Below, piece by piece: positions 55,101 to 64,000 of a stretch of DNA of 64,000 bases (the first letter of the stretch is position 1; each line of letters starts with the position of its first letter). The translations under genes were made by a program, and so were the position numbers. Under the pieces are notes generated by a model. That model had not been told where the DNA came from. It made no database searches and worked only from the letters and a program-made list of their open reading frames with translations. Origin of the DNA: Rapana venosa (Eukaryota; Mollusca; Gastropoda; Neogastropoda; Muricidae); NCBI GenBank assembly GCA_028751875.1, contig CM054145.1, positions 45,003,754 to 45,067,753 on the forward strand. The letters are read 5' to 3'.

Positions 55101-58100
55101 GTCACTTTCTCTGCTTACATCATAATATATGCCTCATTAAGTGTCCAGAAAGAGCATAATTGAACCACGTGCAAATGACAAGCCTCATGAGACTGTAAAC
55201 CAAGGCCCCATGTGCAAACACACAGAGAACATCTTACACACGTGTCAAAATGTGTTCTGCCTTTTGGAAGAGTTGGCCATTTGTGTTGGTGGGAGTGGAT
55301 GACAAAATTAACAAAATTGCATACACATGAGGACTGGATGTAAAAATGCACACGATTGCCTGCTCCATATCATTTGAAGTAAAAGAATAAATATCTTAAA
55401 ATATTGTATTGTACAGGCCTACTGCTTCCAGTCACAGCAGATTTCTCTGCTTGAAATTCAAGCTGCTATTCCTGCAGAGAGCATGTTGCTATAACATTAA
55501 CACCACCCATTAAAAAAAATATATTTGCATGTATATTTTTCCCCTATGAGAGGGGTTTTTTTGAAAATTTTTCTAGGGACAATGCTCTCTTTGCCACAGG
55601 TTGTTTTACATGCGCTGAAAGTGTGTTGTAAATAGGACCTTGATTTATCATCTCATCTAAAAGACCAGGACGCAGATGACCACTCAAGACCTCATACTCT
55701 TGTAGGTGAAGAAATGTTTGGGGACAAATGAACCTGCACATCTGACTTTCTAGGTAGATGTGTAACCTCTAGACCACCGATCCTTTGCAACAGTTATGCA
55801 CTCGCAGGCATACTAGTTGCCTGCCATACCCATTAAAGCAAGGAAACTGGAACAGCAACAGCATTGTTGTACCATTGATAAGTTAGAAAAATGTTAACCA
55901 AGACACACGTATCACTATCAGATACATCTGCCTCCTCTCTTATTTTCTCTTTTTGCTTGCTTGTTTTATGCCCCCCCCCTCCCCATTATTTAAATTCTCT
56001 GGTACAAGTGATGAAACAAACAAGTTTAGTTATGGTTAGCATATTTTTCAGTTAATTTGAAATAGGGTTTTTTCCCTTTCCCCGCAGGTTGGAGCGCGTC
56101 TGATCGCACATGCAGGGAGCTTGACGAACTTGGCCAAATGTCCTGCATCCACTGTGCAGATTCTTGGAGCAGAAAAGGCTCTCTTCAGGTAAGATCTCTT
56201 GAAAAGATTGGCTTATTTGATGTTTTTCCTGCTCCTCGGCTAGAGCTCTGAGATTTAGGCATGTGTGACTGTTCTTTATTTCCTACCATTTAGGTATCCA
56301 CATTCCGACTTCGGGGATATTTATTTGATTTGATTCGGGCCACAGTATCATTTCTGCTTTTAAGTTCATTTTGAGTGGAGTGGTAGGGTGTGTGTTTCAC
56401 CCTATTCTATTTTTATTTATTCTCTGAGTTGAAGTGTGTTGCTTGTAGTGATTTTTGTTTTGTTTATTCACATTCTGTTGTTATGTAATAATGCGGTGTT
56501 GATGCTTTGTAGTGTTTTTATTTTGTTGCAGTGTATTGACATTCTGTTGTAATGGAATGTTGTGGTGTTGTTGCTCTATAGTGTTTTTATTTTTGTTGCT
56601 GTGTATTCACTTTCAGTCTTTACATATTGATCTGGTGTTACTGCTCTGTAATGTTCTGGTTTTCTTTGTGTATTATTTCTTATGTAGAAATGTGCTGTGG
56701 TTAACAGTAATGTCTAATACGTTAATCTTATAAACAAAAGACAACAAAACAATGGTAAATTAATGCATATTGTGGTTTACTTGAATGTTTCAGAGCGCTG
56801 AAGACGAAAGGAAACACACCAAAGTATGGCCTAATTTTCCATTCCACATTCATTGGGCGTGCTGGGGCCAAGAACAAGGGGCGAATTTCCAGATACCTGG
56901 CCAACAAGTGTTCTATTGCTTCCAGGATTGACTGTTTCTCTGGTGGGTTCCATATCATCATCCTTTTTTTAATATTTTTTTTTTATTAGGCTGCTTAAAA
57001 TGGTGTGGTTATTTTGTCTTCCAGCTTTTGTTAGGATCGTTTTCAAAGAGAGAGAATATGTAATTTTTTCGTGCATTGAGTTTCTTGTTTAGATATGAGG
57101 GTGTTGTGTTTAGACTTTTATCATTTGATGTAGTTTTTAGTTCAGCAAAACTTTTTTTTTCACCCTGTCATTTTTTTAAGGCAGTCTGAGTGAATTAGCA
57201 GTTTATGTTTTTAAGTTTGTCATAAACTTAAATCTACAGGCTGCCTTGTTTAGAACTACTTTGGTGGGGAAGGTGTGTTGGGTTGTGTGTGTTGGGGCTG
57301 GATGTGGATGGATAGTGCAATTGACCCTGAAGTCTCCAACCTGGGATGCAGTCCATCTGTCCCGGCATAAGCCCTGCCTTTAATGTTTAGTATTTTTGTG
57401 TTTGTGCCTCTGTGATAGTTAAAAAAAAAAATTTGACGACTGAAAGAGGTTGAGTGTGATTTGATTGACACATGCTTTTACCAATGAAAGGTTACATGAA
57501 AATGAAGAAAGGGAGAACTGCTCCTGTATTTATTGTTGTTTTTGTGTGGCAGACACATGCGGCAGGTTTGTTCTGTGTGCATTTTGTGGCACACACATCC
57601 AACAGTTGAGTTTTCTGATGTGTGTTCGTAGCGAACACACCCAGTAGCAGATGTTTTGTGTGGTTTTTGTTGCATACACATCGAACAGTCAGGTTTTCTG
57701 TTGTGTATGTGTAAAAAACATACCCAGTTGTAGGCCTACATGTTTTGTGTGGCTTTTGTGGCATATGTGTGTCTTACAGTGAAGTTTTGTCTTTGTGTAT
57801 AGCAAACACCCAGCAGTACAAGTTTTTGTGTGGTTTTTGTGTGGCACACGTTTGTAGCAAACACATTCAGCAGTACATAATGTGTGTTGTTTTTGTGGGA
57901 CTGTTATGTTTTCTGTCGTTTAATCTGTGAAACAAACACACTCAGCAGTGTATGTTTTTGTGGTTTGTGTGACAGACATGCCCAGCAGCATCTTTGGGGG
58001 CCACCTCAAGCAGCAGGTAGAGGACCGGCTGAAGTTCTTTGAGACAGGAGACGTTCCAACCAAGAACATCAGCATCATGCAGCTGGCTATCGATGAGGTA

Positions 58101-60042
58101 AGACCCTTTAATGGTTTGATCTTTTTTTTGTTCCTCAGCTAGAGGTGTGAGGTTCGCTAATGGTGAGATTTTTGCACATGTGACCGTTTTTTCCCCACCA
58201 TTCAGGTAGCCACATTTCAAGTTCGGGGATGGTGTCTAAACATTACACCCGTGTGCATGCAGTTTTGAAATGTCATCTGTCCCCACTGGCACAAAATGGC
58301 CTTCTCTTTCGAAAAGTGGAACGAATTTTTTAACATGTGTGCAAGATGTTCTGCATGCATTTGGACATGGGGCCTCGGTTTATAATCTCATTGAAAGGAT
58401 TTTGATATTCAGTTCGATTTTTCCTCAAAGTGGGAAGAAAGGGTAAAGCTGGGAATGAAACCCAGAACCTCATGGTTTACTCAGGCAGGTGAATGTGTAA
58501 ACCATCCTGCCACCTTCTTTGTAGGGCCTTTTGATTTCCACAGTTTTCAGCATCTTTTTTTTGTTCTTTTTTTCTTTGTTGAGTAAGCTGTATTGTAGTT
58601 TAGGATTCACAGGCTGAGATTATTTAGGTACCTGAGGACTGGTCTATACAGCTTTAAAAAAAAAAGAAGCTTTTTATGTCAAGATTAGATATGTCTGTGG
58701 GGGCAAGGTAACCTGGTTAAAGGAAAAGTAAAATTCTAGTTAGGGAATTGGACAAGCCGAATTATTTAGGTTACTGAGGTTTGAGCGGTGCTATAATGCC
58801 TAAAAAAGGCGGTTCTTTTTAATGTAAGTTGATTTGTCTGTGGGGCGAATGTGTAAGTCCTGGTGAACAGGAAAGTAAATTCAAGAATGATGGTTCGGGG
58901 GTGTGGAAAGCCAAACATCCTCACGTTAATCTGTTATGCTTTGAAAGGAGTATGACCTTTGGATCAGGTGGTCAGTGACAAAATTTACATAAAATGCATT
59001 CTATCGCGTGGATGGATGTTGAAAGATGCCTCAGTGATCACTGAGTAAGATTTCACACTAGTCTTATAGTAATGATGTTTATTATTATGTTTATATTTAG
59101 ATTTTGGCGTTTTAAAATTTGTTACCAAAGCCCCATAATCTCTCATTTACTGTTCTGTGTGTGCCTTTTGCCTGACCTAATTTGCAATCCTTGTTACATA
59201 TTTAAGAAGTTCACACATGTGTGCATGTTATATAAAAACACAGGTGTCAAGTAAGTTAAATTTGTGCACCATCAATTGTAGCTGCTACTAAGCACTTAAG
59301 AAACTTTTTGTTCTGAAAAAAGATAAAATTTGATTACAGGCCATATGATAGGATAACAGTATGAAGATGTTGATTTTAAAAATATTTTTTAAAAAAAGGC
59401 TACAATAACAAAACATCACTGGTTAACAAAATAAGTGGAGAATGAAAACTTTTTGAATTTGTTGTCTACCTGAAGCAAACTTGGAAGAAATCTTGTGGAA
59501 ATGAAAATAAAAGTTCGAAATGTTTTATTTCCCTCTCAAATTTCACTGCTACTCATTCATCATATTGTACTGAATTCTTTTTTGTTTTTCTTTCTCCACA
59601 GCATACCAATTATCAGATAAAGGAGAAGAAGAGGCAAAAGAAAGAAAAGAAGCAGAAGAAGTCTGAACTGAATGGTGAAGCAGACACCACCATGGACACC
59701 ACATTTGAGACAGGAGAAGAGACCCCAAAGAAGAAGAAGAAAAAAGACAAAAAGAGAAAATCTGAAGACTCTCAGTCTCAGGCTGAGTCCACCATGGAAG
59801 AAATGTCGGGAGTAGAAGAAGGAGAAGAACCCAAAAAGAAGAAGAAAAAGAAGAAGCAGCAGGAAGCTGACGAGTCTCTCAACAACACGGTGGAGAGTGT
59901 GGATGGGGAAGGGGAGACCAAAAAGAAGAAGAAAAAGAAAGCAAAGCAGGACATGGACACAACGGTGGAGAGCACAGCTGAGGAAACGCCGAAAAAGAAG
60001 GACAAGAAAAAGAAGAAGAAATCTAGCGGTGGGGAGGATTGA
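48959..60042 (+). CDS. NOP56: Nucleolar protein 56, box C/D snoRNP core protein, ten exons, complete
   Basis: Nucleolar scaffold of box C/D snoRNPs; with NOP58, fibrillarin and the 15.5K protein it guides 2'-O-methylation of rRNA. Exons: 48959-48961, 51565-51772, 52515-52682, 53224-53428, 54001-54185, 54559-54710, 56088-56188, 56794-56942, 57976-58097 and 59602-60042; 1734 nt, 577 codons plus TGA, all phases agree, all introns GT-AG. Order of parts: N-terminal NOP5NT domain (residues about 2-70, [19 protein letters not shown]), coiled-coil/NOSIC region ([40 protein letters not shown]), Nop RNA-binding domain ([50 protein letters not shown]), then a 146-residue Lys/Glu-rich KKE tail. Human NOP56 has 594 residues. 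Exon 1 carries only the ATG. The 5' flank has a repeat C copy and a hairpin. Very secure. Confidence 0.97.
49255..49310 (-). repeat. SINE tail B fragment in NOP56 intron 1
   Basis: CTTGACTAGAGCTCCGAC and GCTGATGGTAAGATTTTGCA. The rest of 49080-49975 shows nothing. Confidence 0.45.
49975..50245 (+). repeat. SINE body D in NOP56 intron 1
   Basis: AGCTGAGTGTTTCATTTCAG, CCCATGGGTCCATGAA, CAGATCTGCCAGTGCCTTAA, GATCCCATGATTTGTGTC. Confidence 0.65.
50416..51195 (-). mobile_element. 5'-truncated LINE in NOP56 intron 1 with 12-bp target duplication
   Basis: ATTAACACTAAC at 50404-50415 and 51196-51207 flanks the insert. Minus-strand frames read [57 protein letters not shown] and [20 protein letters not shown], typical of the LINE C-terminus. 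An (AAG)n tail follows. Frames are broken. Antisense to NOP56. Confidence 0.88.
51565..51772 (+). CDS. NOP56: NOP56 coding exon 2
   Basis: [19 protein letters not shown] through [16 protein letters not shown] and [13 protein letters not shown]5NT domain. Acceptor TTCCAG, donor GTATGT. Confidence 0.96.
51871..51898 (+). repeat. Poly-G run, 28 nt, NOP56 intron 2
   Basis: Uninterrupted G on the sense strand, 99 nt after the exon 2 donor. It could form G-quadruplexes in RNA; the true length may differ in the genome because homopolymers are error-prone. Confidence 0.85.
52146..52184. repeat. (TA)n microsatellite
   Basis: About 39 bp of alternating TA in NOP56 intron 2. Confidence 0.93.
52515..52682 (+). 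CDS. NOP56: NOP56 coding exon 3
   Basis: [47 protein letters not shown]. Acceptor GTGCAG, donor GTAACT. Confidence 0.96.
53224..53428 (+). CDS. NOP56: NOP56 coding exon 4
   Basis: [18 protein letters not shown], then [20 protein letters not shown] and [20 protein letters not shown]. Acceptor GTCCAG, donor GTGAGT. Confidence 0.97.
53500..53800 (+). repeat. SINE family A with head, NOP56 intron 4
   Basis: Head ATAGCCCAGTGGTTAGAG; core TCGGATGAGACTATAAATG. It starts about 70 bp after the exon 4 donor, in sense orientation. Confidence 0.72.
54001..54185 (+). CDS. NOP56: NOP56 coding exon 5
   Basis: [36 protein letters not shown]. The segment between them is the most diverged part of the core. 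Acceptor TTGCAG, donor GTGAGC. Confidence 0.96.
54559..54710 (+). CDS. NOP56: NOP56 coding exon 6
   Basis: [46 protein letters not shown]. Acceptor TTGCAG, donor GTGAGG. Confidence 0.96.
54765..54950 (-). repeat. SINE family A, NOP56 intron 6
   Basis: TCGAGGATAATGGAATAAGC, CATCCGTTCCCACCAGC, TATAGTCTCATCTGAAAG. Begins about 55 bp after the exon 6 donor. Confidence 0.75.
55185..55390 (+). repeat. SINE family A, NOP56 intron 6
   Basis: GAGACTGTAAACCAAGGCCC, CAGAGAACATCTTACAC and GGACTGGATGTAAAAATGC. With the copy at 54765 it forms an inverted pair about 235 bp apart. Confidence 0.7.
55550..55700 (-). repeat. SINE family E, diverged, NOP56 intron 6
   Basis: Minus strand: TTTTAGATGAGATGATAAAT, TGTAAAACAACCTGTGGC, GAGAGCATTGTCCCTAG. 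The rest of 55700-56087 has nothing clear. Confidence 0.55.
56088..56188 (+). CDS. NOP56: NOP56 coding exon 7
   Basis: [20 protein letters not shown] and [13 protein letters not shown]: start of the Nop RNA-binding domain. Acceptor CCGCAG, donor GTAAGA. Confidence 0.97.
56225..56330 (-). repeat. SINE tail B fragment, NOP56 intron 7
   Basis: CCTCGGCTAGAGCTCTGAG, then TTAGGTATCCACATTCCGAC; the middle is deleted. Confidence 0.5.
56447..56650 (+). repeat. Diverged tandem repeat, NOP56 intron 7
   Basis: Three units of about 70 bp with TAGTGTTTTTATTTTGTTG, GTATTGACATTCTGTTG and GGTGTTGTTGCTCTATA. Confidence 0.6.
56794..56942 (+). CDS. NOP56: NOP56 coding exon 8
   Basis: [46 protein letters not shown]: rest of the Nop domain. 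Acceptor TTTCAG, donor GTGGGT. Confidence 0.97.
57535..57975 (+). repeat. Diverged tandem repeat filling NOP56 intron 8 up to the exon 9 acceptor
   Basis: Five or so units of 70-95 bp. Each has TTTTGTGTGGTTTTTGTG-like sequence, often a GTGGCA(C/G)ACACA motif, and ends AAACACA(C/T)(C/T)CAGCAGT. The first unit has TTTTTGTGTGGCAGACACATG and the exon 9 border reads GTTTGTGTGACAGACATG. Confidence 0.6.
57976..58097 (+). CDS. NOP56: NOP56 coding exon 9
   Basis: [19 protein letters not shown] and [19 protein letters not shown]. Its acceptor (TGTGTGACAG) is the last member of a diverged repeat that fills intron 8. Donor GTAAGA. Confidence 0.95.
58120..58525 (-). repeat. Full chimeric SINE: family A head and core with tail B, NOP56 intron 9
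   Basis: On the minus strand: head GGCAGGATGGTTTACAC and GGGTTTCATTCCC, core CCAAATGCATGCAGAAC, GGTGTAATGTTTAGACACC, then tail B (TTGAAATGTGGCTACC, CTCACCATTAGCGAACCTC). It begins about 25 bp after the exon 9 donor. Confidence 0.75.
58612..58880 (+). ncRNA. Diverged direct duplicate in NOP56 intron 9, possible snoRNA-like pair
   Basis: Copy 1 (58612-58740) and copy 2 (58755-58880) align end to end: ATTATTTAGGT, CTGAGG, TTTTTA, GTCTGTGGGG, GGAAA and AGTAAA. In the middle, copy 1 has AGCTT..AAGCT and copy 2 has GCC..GGC around an A-rich loop, so the stem is kept with different bases. NOP56 introns host snoRNAs in vertebrates. No convincing H and ACA boxes are present in both copies, so the RNA call is tentative. 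Confidence 0.25.
59602..60042 (+). CDS. NOP56: NOP56 coding exon 10, Lys-rich tail and stop
   Basis: 146 residues beginning [18 protein letters not shown]. Three blocks of KKKKKK alternate with acidic segments ([39 protein letters not shown]). The blocks look internally duplicated and are flexible nucleolar tail sequence. Acceptor CTCCACAG; TGA at 60040-60042. Confidence 0.95.
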   Translation, partial: HTNYQIKEKKRQKKEKKQKKSELNGEADTTMDTTFETGEETPKKKKKKDKKRKSEDSQSQAESTMEEMSGVEEGEEPKKKKKKKKQQEADESLNNTVESVDGEGETKKKKKKKAKQDMDTTVESTAEETPKKKDKKKKKKSSGGED

Positions 60043-61164
60043 AGGACTTGCTGTTGAATTCCTCAACATCTGTGCTTGTTTGTATATGATAAAACAGCCT
60101 CCCTTCCTCACATGTAAATATGGCCTGATTTGTGTTTTCTTTCCTTTCCTCAGTTCTGTCTCCTACTCCGAGGATTATGTTTTTTTCTGAAATGTTTTGC
60201 TCTTTTTTTTTTGTGGACTCTTCTTTAATATTCTTTCTTCAATATTTTGTTTAACTCCCTGCTCATGTCAGACTGCTTCAAATGTCATGTTTTTCTCTGT
60301 CCTGATTTGAATGTGTTTATTTGGTATTGAGGATGGAAAGACCTGCCCAGTTGCGAGTGCGCAAGAGTGTGTGTGTGTGTTTAAGGTTTGGTGAAGGGTG
60401 TGTGTGTGAATAAGAGAGAGGGGGCAAAGTTTAAAGTTGAGTATGGTCCATTTTTGTTCAGTTGGCTCTTCACAATTGGAAAAGAACTTGCTTACTGCCA
60501 GAGAATTTGACTTAGATATTAGTAGTAAGTACAAAACAAAAAAAGGAAAGAAATAACTTTTAAGTGAAAGTAATCAGTAATTCAGCAGTGAGGTGGATAT
60601 TTCATATATTGAATGAACATCTGGAAATCGGATTCAAGTAAATGTGAATTTACCTTTTTTTTGATTAACATAAGTCCCAGCAGACTTTTCTGATTTAGGG
60701 GCTTTATCAGTAACCACCACTACCAAGTTGAATGGAAATTGAAACCACAATATTGTTTACAGAAATAGTGGAGCATTTGAATTTAGACTTAAAAATTAAA
60801 AAAACCACAAACCCCAAAGAATGTATTTCCTTTCTCTCCTCTAGTTTAACAAAATTATAGTTCACAATGATATTTGCTGTTGTAAGCCCAAAGTGTTCAT
60901 AACAAGCACCATAATGCATGTGGTACAAAAGAAGTATAGAAAAATAATAGGAGGGAGAACATTTGACCCATCTGTGAGTAGTCAAAAGTCAAGACAGCAT
61001 CATGTGTTCAGGTGTTTATAAAATCGTGTCTGCAGGTGTTTATAAAATCGGATCTGAATTTTCTTGGGTCTGTTTTGGTTTTTTTTGCTGTTTTTGTGTT
61101 GTGTTAGCAGTTTTCATTTATTTCTGTGTGTGTGTGTGTTGGTGAGGCAAGATGAGGGAGACTT

Positions 61165-61490
61165 TTTCTTCATTGAAAGCTCAGACAGCAGCTATTGTCT
61201 TGTCATTTGAGCGAAAATGTGGTGTGCTGCTGTTAAGCACCTGACAAGTCAGGTTCAGCGTATCTGACTTCAGCATGGGAGAACATTAACCTTTGAAGTC
61301 TTTCTGGAGAATGGCTGAATGGACCAAGAAGGCAGAAAATAGACAAGGAGGTGACAGGCAAAAAAAGAACATGGCAGAAACATTGAGGGATAGAAAAGAC
61401 AGAATTTCTAGCACAGAATTTTCAGAAGGTGGGGATGCTGTTTATACTGACAGGCCCCCAGCATCCCCACAGGGGTGTGAGGGAAACTAC
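61165..61490 (+). repeat. Repeat C, near full length
   Basis: AAAGCTCAGACAGCAGCTAT, CTGACAAGTCAGGTTCAGCG, GAATGGACCAAGAAGGCAG, AAGGTGGGGATGCTGTTTAT. The stretch 60043-61164 is presumed NOP56 3' UTR without other features apart from short GT runs. Confidence 0.75.
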
Positions 61491-62218
61491 TGGGGCAAAA
61501 TCTATTTCAAGATGGAAAATGTTGAAAGCAAAATTGCATTAATATGTTGAAAGCAAAATTACATTAAAAATAACATTCTTAGCACGTTAACTTTTGGTGA
61601 TATCTTTTTCTTTTTCTTCTTCTGCATTCCCTGGCTAAGCTGAATTTTTAGGCCTATCTGGATGGAGCAGTCTGTTGCAATGACCTTACCAGTTTTAATT
61701 TAAAAAAAAAAGTGTTGTAGCATTTTGTACTATTTTTGGCCCTTTTAGATGCTTTTAAACTGTTTTCTTGCCATAAGTCAGTGGCAACCTGGGGAAAGTA
61801 TGTCAGTACTGTTTCAAGTGTTTTAAACTTGTGTAAGGTTTTCAGTCTGTGGATGATGAACGTTTTTACCCTGGCTCTTCTCCTGTATCTTGCCTGACTT
61901 GCTATGATAGGGTTCGTTCATTCTGTTTACATGCACAGCCAGCTTGTGTTCTCTGTTACATGGGAGGTGAGCATGAAAAAAATCACCATTTTCTGTCTGA
62001 CTTGTTTCATTTGCCTGTATGGATGCGTTCCAGGGTAGGTGGTGTACATATTAGACTTCTGAAGTCCTATGTCTTTGCCATCCATTCCCTTCTACTCATG
62101 CATGTACATACACACAATATCTCTTCGCTCATAAAATAATGCACCACAGCTTTTGTTACAACTTTTCTTAGGCTTGTGAGGAGGAATAGGAAACTTGACT
62201 TTGTATCAATTGTCCTGC

Positions 62219-62224
62219 AATAAA
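62219..62224 (+). other. First canonical AATAAA after NOP56
   Basis: AATAAA 2.18 kb after the NOP56 stop. ATTAAA variants occur earlier (about 60795 and 61564), so the real 3' end is unsettled. Confidence 0.25.
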
Positions 62225-62239
62225 AGTTGAAAATTAAAT

Positions 62240-64000
62240 TGATTTATCAGTGTGTAAGTATGCTTGGTGGTGTTAAATGTGAAGAGTCTGTATGTTGGGT
62301 AATGTATAGTATGAAGAGAAGTTCATCTTCTTTAGGAGAAATTCCTGGTTTACTTTACCTGTGTTTGTGAGTATTGTGGATTTCTAGACTTATCAGTATG
62401 ATATGTATTTATAATCAAGTACATACATCCACACATATGCATCCAGGTTCTATGCCACCAAGAAAAGTGTTTGCCCACAACCATTGACCATTAAAGAATC
62501 ATTTTTGATAAACTGCTCAGCACATCATTTTCTATCACCACACTTGAAAACACGACTCAAAATAATGGCAATCAAAATCTAATACACAAATAACCTCAGT
62601 CGAGACTGAGCGTAAAACGAGTACTCCCTAACTTTCCCAGGGAAAATCTGATGGTTTACCCAATTCGCAAGCTGACAAAGATGATAGGAATTGTCAGATT
62701 TGGAATTGTTTGTCTTGCGATTTGCAGTCTGCGCATTAGCAGCCCATCTGGTGAAGGAAAGGAGAGGGTAAGTTTCCTCAGAAAGTTTCCAGGAGAAGTC
62801 CTTGTGTTGAGTCTGTCCACTTTACAATAACCACCTTATGACACAACCCCAAATGTGGACCTAAGCATGCTGGTTACAGAATGTGAAATGCAGCACAGTA
62901 CTGATGAAGTCATTTTATTTGCAATAATAAAACAAACATTGAAACAAACTTGGGACAGACATCCCACTTAAAATTAAAGCCGCTCAATACGAAAAAGAAA
63001 AGTATAAAATTTTACAAATGAAATCAATGATTAAAAACATGCATTCATTCGTCTTTACACTCAACACAGTAGCCATCCATAAGGGTCAGGAGTGTCGCCA
63101 CATTGTGGAACAATCAATAACGAGAATTAAAAACATAGCAACAAAGGCAGTGAATATCAATCAATTGGAAAGACTGATAAACATCTTTTTGCCTGGTAAC
63201 TTGTGAGAATGTTCACACAAGCCTGAAGGAAGCTGTTTATCTGTCATTCCCAGTAACCTTGTATTTAATTTTCTTTCAGAAGAAATTGAACGTTATGTAT
63301 ATTAACCAAACATGGCAACAAGCTTTCATTAAATATGTGCAATCTGATAACTGAACACACACATGAGTATGAAGACACCCCCCCCCCTCTCCAGCACCCC
63401 CCCCTCCACACACACACACATGGCATACATGCACACTCCCCATACTGGCTTATTTCAATCCTCAGCAAGAGTAGGTGTGAGGTCATGGGCAATATCTGTA
63501 CCCTCACCCCCTTGTCCACAGAAAGGACTACTTTTCAAGTAAAAATGTTGAGAATGGACTACTTTTCAAGTAAAAGCAAGTACAAATGTCGAGATCATGT
63601 ATGTAAACTTTCTCAGTAGAAGGGAAAAAATGTACCTTTTCAAGTTTTAAAATATGATGGATACTGCTGATGACCTCACACCTAACTGGGCTTTAGCAGG
63701 ATAGAACATACATCCCCATGGGCCTTCTGTAGAGTTATGCCATGCAATCAAGGTTAGGCCGCCCCAAGGGTACAATACTCAGCACACCCTGCACAGCTTC
63801 ACCTTTTTGTGTGTGGTGTTCAGTGAGTGTTCTGAACACATATAAACAGGATACTACTTATGAAGTCTATTATGACAATAATTGAGAAGATGATATACCC
63901 AGTTGTTCAATTTGCCATGGAATTATTACTGAACTAAGCCTACTACTGCACATATTATCTGTCATGATCTATCCCACTCTGGACATATGAACTTGATGAA
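62240..64000. other. Intergenic, no gene recognised
   Basis: AT-rich, with a small (CA)n and two C runs near 63378-63420, and a short direct repeat of GGACTACTTTTCAAGTAAAA near 63524 and 63557. Frames are short and unconvincing. Confidence 0.55.

Noticed and set aside
59560..60111. 183-codon minus-strand frame rich in Leu and Phe
   Set aside because: Antisense of the Lys/Glu-rich NOP56 tail exon.
61849..62139. 96-codon plus-strand frame with several Cys
   Set aside because: No acceptor or donor support and no recognisable motif; it lies in presumed NOP56 3' UTR.

Overview
The window looks like invertebrate, most likely gastropod mollusc, nuclear DNA. Three conserved animal genes are present, split by canonical GT-AG introns and surrounded by AT-rich DNA full of (CA)n, (GT)n and (CT)n tracts. 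Several tRNA-headed SINE families recur, with at least five LINE remains. The organism call rests on repeat style and general gene divergence, not on a diagnostic gene. I see no bacterial, viral or CRISPR content.

Layout: (1) About 0.6-14.7 kb, minus strand: the first seven coding exons (329 codons) of acetyl-CoA carboxylase; the gene continues off the left edge. (2) About 14.7-30.9 kb: intergenic, with (CT)n tracts, a nearly complete RTE-like LINE inserted inside a SINE, many SINEs and one unexplained minus-strand open frame near 23.3 kb. (3) 30.9-41.0 kb, minus strand: a complete five-exon gene for PCNP (PEST proteolytic signal-containing nuclear protein), 214 aa. (4) About 41-48.6 kb: possible divergent promoter, then two LINE-in-LINE nests. 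(5) 48.96-60.04 kb, plus strand: complete ten-exon NOP56 (577 aa), the box C/D snoRNP core protein. (6) 60-64 kb: presumed NOP56 3' UTR and intergenic DNA.

The three genes have unrelated jobs: fatty-acid synthesis, a nuclear PEST protein and rRNA methylation guiding. Nothing suggests they work together.

The most unusual pattern is structural. At three separate exon borders (ACC exon 6 donor, ACC exon 4 acceptor, NOP56 exon 9 acceptor) the splice site lies inside, or at the end of, a local tandem repeat that carries further copies of splice-site-like sequence. Other points: SINE tails swapped between different SINE bodies, a SINE tail resembling a resident LINE tail, clean target-site duplications that give the order of nested insertions, a 167-bp hairpin just upstream of the NOP56 start, and a diverged duplicate in the last NOP56 intron that might be a snoRNA pair. 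I found no new enzymatic or defence-type gene system.
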